Shown here: positions 1 through 8,013 of the stretch, in pieces
Layout: each line of letters starts with the position of its first letter
How positions within the stretch are numbered: the first letter of the stretch is position 1
Assembly (NCBI RefSeq): GCF_003254575.1
Contig: NZ_QJUA01000004.1
Coordinates: 155,044-219,043, forward strand
Direction of reading: 5' to 3'
DNA length: 64,000 nt
Source: Mycobacterium kyogaense
GTDB taxonomy: Bacteria > Actinomycetota > Actinomycetes > Mycobacteriales > Mycobacteriaceae
Position numbers and translations under genes: made by a program
The notes under the pieces: generated by a model
The model's input: the letters and a program-made list of their open reading frames with translations, nothing else
What the model was told of the DNA's origin: nothing
The model's database searches: none

Positions 1-544
1 CGAGCAAGCCCGTCGCGAAATGTGTTGTCACATCAGTCAACAACGCTCTCACCCTCGATTCGTCGAGGAAGGCGATCAACCCGTCGGCGAACACCATCGC
101 GGGCCGGTCGGCCGGGATCTGCTCGGCCCAGCCCGGCGCGGTCAGATCGGCGGGTACCGGATGGTCGGCCGGGTGGCTCGGCAGCACGGCGGCACGCACC
201 GCCAGCACCGCGGGACGGTCGACGCTGTACCAGTCGACGCCGGCCCCCGGACCCACGCGGTGGACGGCAGAGGACAGACCTGCGCCCAGGTCGACGACCA
301 CGGCGTCGCGGTGCTCGGACAGGAACGCGCGGATGACGTCGTCGAGCATCTTGGCGCGTAGGGCCACCAGCGGCACCACGCTGGGTGTGGCGGCAAGGCT
401 GGCGAAGTCGTAGTCGATGGCGTCGACGGTCTCGACTGCCCACGAATCCCGGAGGATCGGCTGGGCTGCGCGCTGGTCCAGGGCACGGCAGTATTCGGTC
501 AGCAGAGCGGTCTGTTCGAGCGGTGCGAGATGGCTGACGTCCAT
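1..544 (-). CDS. SAM-dependent methyltransferase, leucine carboxyl methyltransferase-like (3' end outside window)
   Basis: This reading frame starts at an ATG and stays open to the left edge of the window, so only the first 181 residues are visible. Residues 82-89 read VVVDLGAG, the glycine-rich S-adenosylmethionine-binding motif I of class I methyltransferases. The surrounding pattern, a helical N-terminus ending in LRAKMLDDVIRAFL and a later VFADGLIAFL, is typical of the TcmP/leucine carboxyl methyltransferase family, large in mycobacteria, that O-methylates carboxylates or polyketide-like substrates. The substrate cannot be told from the sequence. It is co-directional with the PE-PPE gene 28 bp upstream and could share its transcript. 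Confidence 0.8.
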   Translation of the reverse strand, partial: MDVSHLAPLEQTALLTEYCRALDQRAAQPILRDSWAVETVDAIDYDFASLAATPSVVPLVALRAKMLDDVIRAFLSEHRDAVVVDLGAGLSSAVHRVGPGAGVDWYSVDRPAVLAVRAAVLPSHPADHPVPADLTAPGWAEQIPADRPAMVFADGLIAFLDESRVRALLTDVTTHFATGLL

Positions 545-572
545 GACATAGAGCCAAGCACAGCTCGATTTC

Positions 573-1790
573 TCACTCCTGTGCGGATGCGCCGTCCGTG
601 CTCGCCGCGGCGTGGGATGCCGCGCGGGTCTGCCGGTCGAAGAGCCGCGCGAACGGCCGCTTGCGCGTCTCTGTCCGGTCGACGGCCGTCTTCTGCTTCG
701 TGGTCCTCGAGGTGGTCTTTTCGGTGTTCTCGCTGGTCTCAGAGTCCGCTGCCGACGTCTGCGCCATGCTCGTGTCGGGTGTCGTCTCGGTCGCCTCGTC
801 CTCCGACACCTCGGGGGCGGTGACGACCTCGGCGGCGACGGGCGTCTGATCCTCATCGGCCACGGACGCAGTCCGCGCGCTGCGTGCGGTGGTCAGCGCA
901 GTCTTGAGTGGAGTGGCGGTGCGAGTCTGCGTCGCGGCCTCGGGCTCCGGCTCCGTCGGCGGCACGATCGGGGGCAGCAGGTCCGGCGGCCAGCCGGGCG
1001 AGTCCGGCAGGTAGGACCGGTCGTATCCCTTTTCGATGATCGCCTTCAGTGGAGCGTTGAGCTCGTCGGCGAGCTTGTCGAGGCCCATCTTGCGCAGGGG
1101 ATCCAAGAGCGGGATGTTCTCCGTCGGCACGAAGACATAGATGGTGTTGCCTTCTTTCCAGACGTAATTGCGCGGGTCATAGATGTCGACGTCCTCGTAA
1201 TGGGTGTGGATGCCGGTCAACCCGGCGTTGGCGTTGAGGAACGCGAGCAGATTCAACGGATTGTCCGGCCAGTCGGACGCCCGGTCGTATTGCCGTGACA
1301 CGTCGATGATTCCGTAGTCGGTCACGGGCGTGATCGAGCCGAGGCGCCGATGCGTGCCGCCGTACTTGTTCTCCGGATTCCCGATCAGCACGAAGCTCAC
1401 CTGCTGCGGGGTCGGCGCCCCCTCTGTTCCGGCGTGATCGTCGAGCCATTGGGAGACCACCCGGGCGCCCTGGCTGTAGCCGAACACCACCAACGGCTGG
1501 GTCAGGTCGGCTGCGGCCAATGCGGCGTTCAGGTCGGCCGATCCGGTGTACCGGTCGAGGTAGGGATATTCCACCCGGGTGCACGACCGCGCTCCGGTGC
1601 ACATGATGCCGCCGTGGTCGTCGCTGTTGTGCCCCGGATACAGCGCGAGCGTCGTCATCGTGAAGGGGTCGGGCACGTCGGCCGCCGCCGCGGGCGCCGC
1701 GAAGAGGCTGGAGGTTCCGACCGGCAGAACCGCTGCCGCCGCTGCCACTGCGATCCACCGGCTGGCCCGGCGTTTAGCTGACCTGCTCAT
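573..1790 (-). CDS. Secreted PE-PPE domain hydrolase 1
   Basis: The protein of 405 residues has a basic N-terminus and an alanine-rich hydrophobic stretch ending near residue 37, a likely signal peptide. The next ~230 residues resemble the PE-PPE domain, an alpha/beta serine hydrolase fold found at the C-terminus of some PE and PPE proteins and also free-standing. The nucleophile elbow GYSQG lies at residues 104-108, with Ser106 as the predicted nucleophile. From about residue 280 the tail is rich in Thr, Ala, Glu and Ser and is probably disordered or wall-spanning. The likely role is an envelope or secreted esterase acting on acyl lipids. The start is uncertain: an ATG at 1841 and a GTG at 1799 are in frame, and no site has a strong ribosome binding site. 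Confidence 0.8.
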   Translation of the reverse strand: MSRSAKRRASRWIAVAAAAAVLPVGTSSLFAAPAAAADVPDPFTMTTLALYPGHNSDDHGGIMCTGARSCTRVEYPYLDRYTGSADLNAALAAADLTQPLVVFGYSQGARVVSQWLDDHAGTEGAPTPQQVSFVLIGNPENKYGGTHRRLGSITPVTDYGIIDVSRQYDRASDWPDNPLNLLAFLNANAGLTGIHTHYEDVDIYDPRNYVWKEGNTIYVFVPTENIPLLDPLRKMGLDKLADELNAPLKAIIEKGYDRSYLPDSPGWPPDLLPPIVPPTEPEPEAATQTRTATPLKTALTTARSARTASVADEDQTPVAAEVVTAPEVSEDEATETTPDTSMAQTSAADSETSENTEKTTSRTTKQKTAVDRTETRKRPFARLFDRQTRAASHAAASTDGASAQE

Positions 1791-1981
1791 GAACCGCACC
1801 CGCTTCCCCGGCGCTGCAATTTGCTGCGTAGCGCTCACCATACTCGCAGAGGAAACGGCAATAGGGATGTTCAGCTGTGAGTTTTGTGAATAGCGTGAGA
1901 CGTCAAAAATGACTTAACAAAGATTGCGCGATGCCAGCGGTTTGGCACTGCGCCCAAGTGGGTACCGGCTTTGCTCCGCCG

Positions 1982-2644
1982 TCAGAGTTTGCCGGCGACG
2001 AAGTCGGCCGCCTGGGCGACCATCCCGTTGTCGACGTAGGCGAAATGCGCCGGCAGGCTCAGGCCCTTCGAGCAGAACAGATCGTCGAGGGCGCACATGT
2101 CGATGCTGCGCGGGCCGTAGGTGCTGCTCATCGCGGGCAGCGGACCGCCGCCCTTGACGTCGCGGAGCGGATTGCCGAACACCGCAATGGCGGCGATGTG
2201 GTCTGAGAGATGCGCGGGCAGGGGGGTTGGGGTGTAGTGGCCCAGCGGCTGTGGGTCCACGGTGATCAGATCGATGACGCCGGCACCCTGGGACATGCCG
2301 CCGAGCACCAATCTCGTCGACGGACAGTTGTCGGCCATCCACTGCACCCGGCCGGTGGCATCAGCAGCGCCCGCGGGAGCGGACTTGTCGAAGTCGAAGC
2401 CCGCCGGATAGTTGACGGCGTAAGCGCCCACGGATCGACCGCCGACCTTGGACCGCAGCGCGTCGACGAAGGCATCTCCGACGAACCCGAGGCCGGGATC
2501 TGCACCGGTGCCCCGAGCGAATATCACCTCGATGTCGGGGCAGGGTTGCGCCTGCGCCGCGGGCGCGCCGGCGATACCGGCCAGCAGCGCCCCCGGCGCC
2601 AGAATCACTGATCCGAGAACGCTCTTCGCCCGCCGCACATTCAT
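1982..2644 (-). CDS. Secreted cutinase-family esterase
   Basis: The 220-residue protein has a signal peptide to about residue 32 (AAQAQPCPD) and the cutinase fold: an early IFARGTG strand, the elbow GGMSQG with nucleophile Ser118, a C-x3-D-x2-C motif at 184-191 holding the catalytic Asp, and His200. All three catalytic residues of the family are present. Mycobacterial cutinase-like proteins are exported lipases, esterases or phospholipases rather than true cutin degraders. It sits between a PE-PPE hydrolase and a Baeyer-Villiger-type monooxygenase, all on the same strand, which suggests a shared role in lipid or ester turnover. Confidence 0.9.
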   Translation of the reverse strand: MNVRRAKSVLGSVILAPGALLAGIAGAPAAQAQPCPDIEVIFARGTGADPGLGFVGDAFVDALRSKVGGRSVGAYAVNYPAGFDFDKSAPAGAADATGRVQWMADNCPSTRLVLGGMSQGAGVIDLITVDPQPLGHYTPTPLPAHLSDHIAAIAVFGNPLRDVKGGGPLPAMSSTYGPRSIDMCALDDLFCSKGLSLPAHFAYVDNGMVAQAADFVAGKL

Positions 2645-2703
2645 ATAGCCATGCTAGCCAACGGGTTCACAGGAACCGGGAAAACCGGTCCTGACCTGCG
2701 GCG

Positions 2704-4191
2704 TCAGGCGAAGGCGTAGTGACTGAGCGGGAAACTCTCGTTCTCGCGGTTGGTTTCGTTCGTCGACGCCGGCCGCACGAGAGTCTCCCCGCTGGGGCTG
2801 AAGTAGTACGATCGCGACCGCGCGCAGTCGCCCTGGCGGAACACGGTCTTGCCCAACTTCGCCGACATCCGTTCCCGGAACTCCGTATTCGCTTGCTCGG
2901 TGACCTCGAAGACGCGTCCGCCGCGCCGCTGCAGTTCACCGAATAGCCGGTCCATGTGCCGCATCTGGTACTCCATCGTGTTGAAGTACGACAGACCGCT
3001 GGATGCATAGGGCCCGGCGAGCATGAAAAGGTTGGGGAACGCGGGCACCGTGACGCCCTGATACGACTGGAACCCGTTGTCGCGCCACCACTTACCCAGG
3101 TTGCGGGCGTCGCGGCCGATCAGTTCGATGGCCGGGATGTTGGCTTCCCAGATGTCGAATCCGGTGCACAGGACCAGCGTGTCGATCGGCGTCTTGGTGC
3201 CGTCGCAGGCGACGATGCCGTCGGAGACGACCCGTTCGATGCCGGCGGTCTGCAGGTGTACGTGCGGTTTGGCCAGCGTCTTGTAGTACGAGTTCGAATA
3301 GGTGGGCCGCTTGCATCCGAAGTCGTAGTCGGGGGTCAACTTCTTTCGAAGGCTCTTGTCGCGGATGGACATGAACCGATGCCACTGCGACAGATACGAC
3401 GCGAAGACGTTGAGCTGCCGGAAGTACTTGTAGTTGATGACCGACAGGATCATCATCACCTCGAGATTTGCATCCGTGGTGAAGCGGAACAGGCGCTGCA
3501 GCAACGGAACACGGGCAAACAGTCGACGAACGACCGGCGGGATCGCGAAATCCATCTTCGGCACGACGTGGATCGGGGTGCGCTGATAGACCGTGAGGTC
3601 GGCCGCGGTCTTGGACAGCTCGGGGATCAGCTGAACGGCCGTGGCGCCGGTACCGATCAGACCGATGCGCTCGCCCGCCGGGTTGTAGTCGTCATCCCAG
3701 TCCATGCTGTGGAGGATCCGCCCGGCGAAGTCGTCGATGCCGGGGATGTCGGGATTGCGCGGCTGCGACAGGTAGCCGGTCGCGGTGACGAGAAAGCGTG
3801 AGGTCAACGTCTCACCGTCGGACAGGGTGACCTGCCAGAGCTCGTTCTCCTCGTCCCATCGCGCACCGTCGACCGGCGCATTGAAGCGCATGTGCCGGCG
3901 CACGTCGTACTTGTCGGCGACGTGGTCCGCGTACTCCTTGAGCTCCGAACCCGGAGCGTAGAGCCGAGACCACCGGGGATTGGGCTCGAACCAGTAGGAA
4001 TAGGTCGGCGACGGGATGTCGACGGCCAATCCGGGGTAGTGGTTGACGTGCCACGTCCCACCCAGATCGTCTTCACGATCCACGATCAGGAGATTGTCGT
4101 AACCCATCTTCTTGAGCTGGATCGCGGCACCCATTCCGCCGAAACCGGCGCCCACGACGATCGCGTCGTACTGCGGCACATCCATGGACAT
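2704..4191 (-). CDS. FAD-dependent Baeyer-Villiger-type monooxygenase
   Basis: The protein (495 residues) has an N-terminal FAD Rossmann motif GAGFGG (14-19), a second NADPH Rossmann motif GLIGTGATA (about 177-185) and, between them, FAGRILHSMDW (155-165). The last fits the type I Baeyer-Villiger fingerprint F-x-G-x3-H-x3-W, so all hallmark residues are kept. Such enzymes insert oxygen into ketones to give esters or lactones; the mycobacterial relatives include EthA. The neighbouring cutinase could hydrolyse an ester product, a pairing seen in ketone catabolism, but that link is inference. I chose the ATG preceded by GAGGTAG over an upstream in-frame ATG at 4245, which adds an unlikely Cys-rich leader. 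Confidence 0.88.
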   Translation of the reverse strand: MSMDVPQYDAIVVGAGFGGMGAAIQLKKMGYDNLLIVDREDDLGGTWHVNHYPGLAVDIPSPTYSYWFEPNPRWSRLYAPGSELKEYADHVADKYDVRRHMRFNAPVDGARWDEENELWQVTLSDGETLTSRFLVTATGYLSQPRNPDIPGIDDFAGRILHSMDWDDDYNPAGERIGLIGTGATAVQLIPELSKTAADLTVYQRTPIHVVPKMDFAIPPVVRRLFARVPLLQRLFRFTTDANLEVMMILSVINYKYFRQLNVFASYLSQWHRFMSIRDKSLRKKLTPDYDFGCKRPTYSNSYYKTLAKPHVHLQTAGIERVVSDGIVACDGTKTPIDTLVLCTGFDIWEANIPAIELIGRDARNLGKWWRDNGFQSYQGVTVPAFPNLFMLAGPYASSGLSYFNTMEYQMRHMDRLFGELQRRGGRVFEVTEQANTEFRERMSAKLGKTVFRQGDCARSRSYYFSPSGETLVRPASTNETNRENESFPLSHYAFA

Positions 4192-4294
4192 CAACGCTAC
4201 CTCACAGCAAATAGGTCTTCGGCGACTGCAGTTTAGGCCGCACACCGGCGGTGCGCTCCCCGTCCGGCCCCTCCGGCAGATCCTCGGACACCAC

Positions 4295-4322
4295 GAAGCC
4301 CCGACCGTGAGGCCGGGGCTTC
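4295..4322 (-). terminator. Stem-loop terminator downstream of PE-PPE gene 2
   Basis: A perfect 9-bp GC-rich stem (GAAGCCCCG / CGGGGCTTC) encloses a 10-nt loop. It lies about 50 bp beyond the stop codon of the preceding minus-strand gene. There is no T-tract, which is usual for mycobacterial terminators. Confidence 0.55.
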
Positions 4323-4369
4323 GGGCGGGTGTCTGAAAGCTTCAGGCAACCTCGAGTTCCGGGGAGGGC

Positions 4370-5575
4370 TTACTCCGAGGAGCTGGAGGAGTCAGACGAC
4401 CCTGGTCCATCGGACGACGCGTCGTCCGAGGCAGCCTGCTGGCGGGCTGCCTTCCGTGCTTCACGCTTTGCGGCCGCCTCCGCCTTCGCCGTGGCCCTGG
4501 CCTCGGCGCGCGCCGCCTTGGCCTCGGCCCGCTGGGCCTTGGCCTCTGCCCGAGCCTCGGCCCGTGCGTCACGGCGAGACTGTGCCGTCACCTTCGGCTC
4601 CGGCTGGGCCTGTCCGGCAGAGGCTTCCTCACCCTTCGCGCTGCCAGCATCGGACGTCTCTGCGACTGCCGTGACCTCGGGTGCGGTGAGTGCGGCGACC
4701 TTGACCGTCGAGGCGACCGGATCGTTGCGGCTGTAGCCCTTGTCGATCTTTGCCTTGAGCTCGGCCTCCTTGGGCTTGAGCCACGGCATCAGCTGCACCA
4801 GCGGGAGCGTCGTGGTGGGCACCAGGTAGTGCTCGGTGACGCCGCCCTTGGCGTTGACGGTCTCCGTGTAGTACTTGGTTCCCTTGAGCGCTTCCAGCTC
4901 CGCCATCGAGGTCGTGTACATGACGGGGACGTGCACGACGATCGAGCCGGCCATCGCGTTGGCCATCGCGAGGAAATTCCACGGGCGATCGGGCATGTCG
5001 GCCATGCCGTCGTACTCACCGGTGATCACGAGGACGTTGAACGGTGTGACGGGGGGAGGCTGGTAGGTGTAGTCGTACTTGGAGCTGTACTTGGCGTCCT
5101 TGATCAGCTGCTGGCGGCTGGAATCCTCGACGACGATGAACGTCACCTTCGAGGGATCGGGCATCGTGCCCTCTTCCATCCACTGGCGCATCACCTCGTT
5201 GACCACGAGCGAGCCGGCCGACAGTCCGACGACGGTGACCTTGTCGCCGGGAGCCGACAGATTGCCGACGGCGGTGTCGATTGCAGCGTCCAGATTCGGG
5301 ATGCCGATGCGAATGGACGCACCGAGTGTCATGTCACCCTTGCCCGAGTACGGCCCCGCCTCGGCCGGCCACGTCACCGACGTTCGAACATCGTTTTTGA
5401 ACGCGCCCTCGAGCAGCGGCTTCATCAACGTGTCGTCCATCGACTTGATCTTGATCCCGCCGATGATCACCGCGGTGCTCACCGCACTGGCTCCGGTGGC
5501 GGTGGTCAGCGCTATCGCGATGGAGGCAAAAGCGGTGCCACAGGCAACACCGGCTTTGCGAATGGTGTTCTTCAT
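4370..5575 (-). CDS. Secreted PE-PPE domain hydrolase 2 with Ala/Arg/Glu-rich helical tail
   Basis: The 401-residue protein starts at an ATG preceded by GGGGAGA and has a signal peptide to about residue 31. The PE-PPE hydrolase core follows, with nucleophile elbow GLSAG (117-121, Ser119) and the conserved GEYDGMADMPDRPWN block near residues 186-200. Residues 333-380 are almost entirely Ala, Arg, Glu and Lys in a pattern expected to form a long charged helix or coiled coil, followed by a Ser/Asp-rich end. Such a tail is unlike those of the two paralogues in this window and may bind wall polymer or a partner. The predicted role is an extracytoplasmic serine esterase; the substrate is unknown. 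Confidence 0.8.
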   Translation of the reverse strand: MKNTIRKAGVACGTAFASIAIALTTATGASAVSTAVIIGGIKIKSMDDTLMKPLLEGAFKNDVRTSVTWPAEAGPYSGKGDMTLGASIRIGIPNLDAAIDTAVGNLSAPGDKVTVVGLSAGSLVVNEVMRQWMEEGTMPDPSKVTFIVVEDSSRQQLIKDAKYSSKYDYTYQPPPVTPFNVLVITGEYDGMADMPDRPWNFLAMANAMAGSIVVHVPVMYTTSMAELEALKGTKYYTETVNAKGGVTEHYLVPTTTLPLVQLMPWLKPKEAELKAKIDKGYSRNDPVASTVKVAALTAPEVTAVAETSDAGSAKGEEASAGQAQPEPKVTAQSRRDARAEARAEAKAQRAEAKAARAEARATAKAEAAAKREARKAARQQAASDDASSDGPGSSDSSSSSE

Positions 5576-5734
5576 GACATCTCCCCGAATTGAAACGATT
5601 GTCGACTCGCCGTGATCGGCGCGACATGAGCATATTGCGCGTCCGTAAACCTCTTCGTAGCAAAAACAGCACATTTCCAAGAAACGCAATTCAAGCAAAG
5701 TGCAGTTGTATTGCTGTTACCAATCGTTTATTGG

Positions 5735-5754
5735 TTCTCTACAAAAGTAGAGAA
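5735..5754. promoter_or_regulatory. Perfect palindrome, operator-like site A
   Basis: TTCTCTAC-AAAA-GTAGAGAA is a perfect 8-bp inverted repeat with a 4-bp spacer, 160 bp upstream of PE-PPE gene 2. Read on the minus strand it matches site B in 17 of 20 positions, which suggests two binding sites for one dimeric regulator. I do not recognise the regulator. Confidence 0.5.
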
Positions 5755-5868
5755 TTTGTACGATCGACGACAGGGAAAGGCGCCGGTTCGCACGACGGAC
5801 TAGGCGTCTAAGGGTTAAGCTGGGCATAGCGACGGCATTTGTCTCAAGGTCCGGCGATAGCGGCAAAA

Positions 5869-5884
5869 GTTACAAAAGTGTAAC
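5869..5884. promoter_or_regulatory. Inverted repeat GTTACA-N4-TGTAAC
   Basis: A perfect 6-bp inverted repeat with an AAAG spacer lies 8 bp from operator-like site B. It could be a separate operator. The regulator is unknown. Confidence 0.35.
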
Positions 5885-5891
5885 TCAATCG

Positions 5892-5911
5892 ATCTCTGTT
5901 TTTGTAGAGAA
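5892..5911. promoter_or_regulatory. Operator-like site B, second copy of the palindrome
   Basis: ATCTCTGTTTTTGTAGAGAA repeats site A (as read on its minus strand) with three differences, all in one half-site, leaving one perfect half-site. The two sites are about 140 bp apart in an AT-rich stretch. Confidence 0.45.
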
Positions 5912-6586
5912 TGGTTTCGAGACGTAGCTGACACCTGGGTGGCTAAAAAAAATTTTTGGTCTGTACCATCACCTCCAGCACACCTTTGCGGGCAGTTGGC
6001 CGGCTGGTGAACATTGCCTGGCTGCCTGGCCGCGCGTTCGGCACCATCAGGGCGAACGCGAATCGCACAACTGACTTCTGAGTAAGAAACTCGACCCGAG
6101 GAGCAAACCCATGTGACAGGTCCTGCCAACCAGCAACGGATCGCGAGATTGCCGAGCGGTCCCGCGGCGGCCGGCTACTCCGACCGCAAGAGTCTTGTCT
6201 GCCGCTCAAATCCGCTGTACGACAGCACTTTTGAGCAAGCCAGCCGGGTTGGGAGCCGGGTACGGTCACGGGCTCCGCGCGGCGGCTACACCCGGCACGG
6301 TGACGACATCGGAATAGCCACGTTGGCGCAAAATGCAGCCAGCGGCCCGATTTCATTGGGGCTGAGTTTGCTGTGTAGCCACGCAAAAAGTCGTTGCATA
6401 CGGTAACGTCCGCGGCGGTCGACGCGCCGGTACCTGTCAGCGCAGAAGCGCCGTCGTGGCCCTCAGGCAATGGCCACGAACCCCCGCGCTCCGGTCGCTC
6501 GACCACTCCGTTGTACCGCTCCACCCCCCAGCACTTGTCCCGTCATCTGGCGACCGCATGGTCGTCTTCTCTGGAAGGAACGTGGC

Positions 6587-7984
6587 GTGAAACGAACGAC
6601 CAAGGCAGTGATGACCGCAGCGGCGCTGCCGATCGCGGCGACGCTACCGCTGACGTTCGGCGGCGGGGCGATGCCCGCCGCGGCGGCAGCGGCGGCAGCC
6701 GAGTCGGTCGCGTCTTCGGTGATCCCGCCGGGACCCGCCACAGTCCTGCATCACGGGCCCACGCCCTGGGACATGGCCGACAATCTCGGCGGTGCCCTCT
6801 GCGAGGCGCCGAAGGTGTGCAAAGAGGTCCGTTACGACTGGATTCAGCCCTACGGCCCGATCGAAATCGGCGTGAAGGAGAACGTCGCGCGTCTGGACTG
6901 GGCGATCGACCACGTCGGAACCGACCCCAAGATCGTCTACGCCTTCAGCGGGGGAGCGCGCATCGCGTCGGTGTGGTTGCAGGATCACGCCAAGGACAAG
7001 GACGCGCCTGCGCCAGAGGATCTGTCGTTCGTGTTGCTCGGCAACGGCGGACGCAAGTACGGCGGGGTCAACGGCTGGTTCTGGGGTGATTTGTTGCGGA
7101 CCCCGACCAACACGCAGTACGACGTCATCGACGTCGCCGGGGAATACGACCCGATCGCCGACTTCCCGACGAACCCGTTCAACCTGCTCGCAGTGGCCAA
7201 CGGAGTCGCCGCGTTCGTCTACGTGCACCTGCGCTACGACCAGGTCGATCTCGACGATCCCGACAACATCGTCTGGAAAGAGGGCAAGACGACCTACGTC
7301 TACGTGCCGACCGAGCATCTGCCGCTGCTCCAGGGCTTCTACGACATGGGGCTCGGCTCACTGGTTGCGGACATCGAGCCGAAGCTGCGGGCGATCGTCG
7401 ACAAGGCCTACGACCGGACCTGGCTGGAGGGCAAGCCCACGCTGGGCGAAGTGGCGGCGGGTGCGACGGAAAAGGCCTCCCGGTCCGTCGCGACCGCCGA
7501 GGCTCGCCCACTGGTCCGCGCCGTCGACACCGAAAAGACAGACACCGGCAAGACTGACACCGGCAAGGCAGACACCGAGAAATCAGACACCGACAAGACG
7601 GACACCGACAAGACAGCCACCGAGAAGCCGGTGACGGGTGATGAGGGGGCCGAGCAGCCCGAGACGGCGCCGGAGGTGACCCCCAACGACGAGGCGGAGG
7701 AGACCACCACCCCGGACACGTCACCGGCATCGGATTCGCCGACCCAGGCGTCTGACGCGGGTGGGGACACCGACAGTGCCGCCGCGCCGCGGGCCAAGCA
7801 CCGCATGCCGCTGCGCGGCATCCTCAAGGCCGCCGCAGCCGAGAAGGCGGACAAGGCTGCCACGGCGGGCGCGTCTGACAAGGGCGAGACCGCCAAGACC
7901 GCCAAGGGCGAGACCGCCAAGACCGCCAAGGCGAGCGCGGCGGCCTCGGCGTCCACCGGGGGCGGCACCGACTCGGCGGACTGA
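6587..7984 (+). CDS. Secreted PE-PPE domain hydrolase 3 with pentapeptide-repeat tail
   Basis: A GTG start behind GGAAGGA gives a 465-residue protein with a signal peptide (about residues 1-38). The PE-PPE hydrolase core has the nucleophile region AFSGGA (119-124, Ser121); the usual first Gly of GxSxG is Ala here, although Ser and the following Gly are kept. GEYDPIADFPTNPFN is the conserved downstream block, near-identical in layout to the other two paralogues. The tail is low-complexity: seven pentapeptide units of T-[DE]-[KTG] type at 314-348 and two GETAKTAK units at 433-448. An ATG 39 codons upstream is in frame but would bury the signal peptide. The likely role is a surface esterase. Confidence 0.8.
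   Translation: MKRTTKAVMTAAALPIAATLPLTFGGGAMPAAAAAAAAESVASSVIPPGPATVLHHGPTPWDMADNLGGALCEAPKVCKEVRYDWIQPYGPIEIGVKENVARLDWAIDHVGTDPKIVYAFSGGARIASVWLQDHAKDKDAPAPEDLSFVLLGNGGRKYGGVNGWFWGDLLRTPTNTQYDVIDVAGEYDPIADFPTNPFNLLAVANGVAAFVYVHLRYDQVDLDDPDNIVWKEGKTTYVYVPTEHLPLLQGFYDMGLGSLVADIEPKLRAIVDKAYDRTWLEGKPTLGEVAAGATEKASRSVATAEARPLVRAVDTEKTDTGKTDTGKADTEKSDTDKTDTDKTATEKPVTGDEGAEQPETAPEVTPNDEAEETTTPDTSPASDSPTQASDAGGDTDSAAAPRAKHRMPLRGILKAAAAEKADKAATAGASDKGETAKTAKGETAKTAKASAAASASTGGGTDSAD
7526..7630 (+). repeat. Seven 15-bp tandem units inside PE-PPE gene 3
   Basis: Seven consecutive 15-bp units of the form GACACCGRMAARRCN encode a Thr/Asp/Lys pentapeptide repeat. The in-frame period and high similarity suggest copy number may vary between strains. 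Confidence 0.85.
7883..7930 (+). repeat. Two perfect 24-bp tandem units inside PE-PPE gene 3
   Basis: Two identical 24-bp units each encode GETAKTAK near the C-terminus of the PE-PPE protein. Confidence 0.85.
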
Positions 7985-8013
7985 CGCGGCGCCCTGGCCG
8001 TTATCCTTCGGGC

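Larger units (their letters stand above)
5576..6586. other. 1-kb divergent intergenic region with operator-like palindromes
   Basis: No convincing gene is seen between the two divergent PE-PPE genes. The left half is markedly AT-richer than the genes and contains three palindromic sites (listed separately) and an A8-T5 run near 5946-5958. A minus-strand frame of 193 codons at 5943-6524 crosses this run and has no recognisable family or good ribosome binding site. The right half (about 6000-6500) shows GC-rich sequence but nothing recognisable as an RNA gene. Confidence 0.6.

Noticed and set aside
6145..6235. tRNA-like stretch with CTCAAATCC resembling a T-loop
   Set aside because: No acceptor stem, D-arm or anticodon stem of the right size could be paired.
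5943..6524. Minus-strand frame of 193 codons in the divergent PE-PPE gap
   Set aside because: It lacks a good start signal, crosses an A/T homopolymer run, has no recognisable domain and a composition unlike the flanking genes.
7526..7930. Short repeats in PE-PPE gene 3, considered as a CRISPR array
   Set aside because: Units are contiguous without spacers, in frame, and encode peptide repeats.
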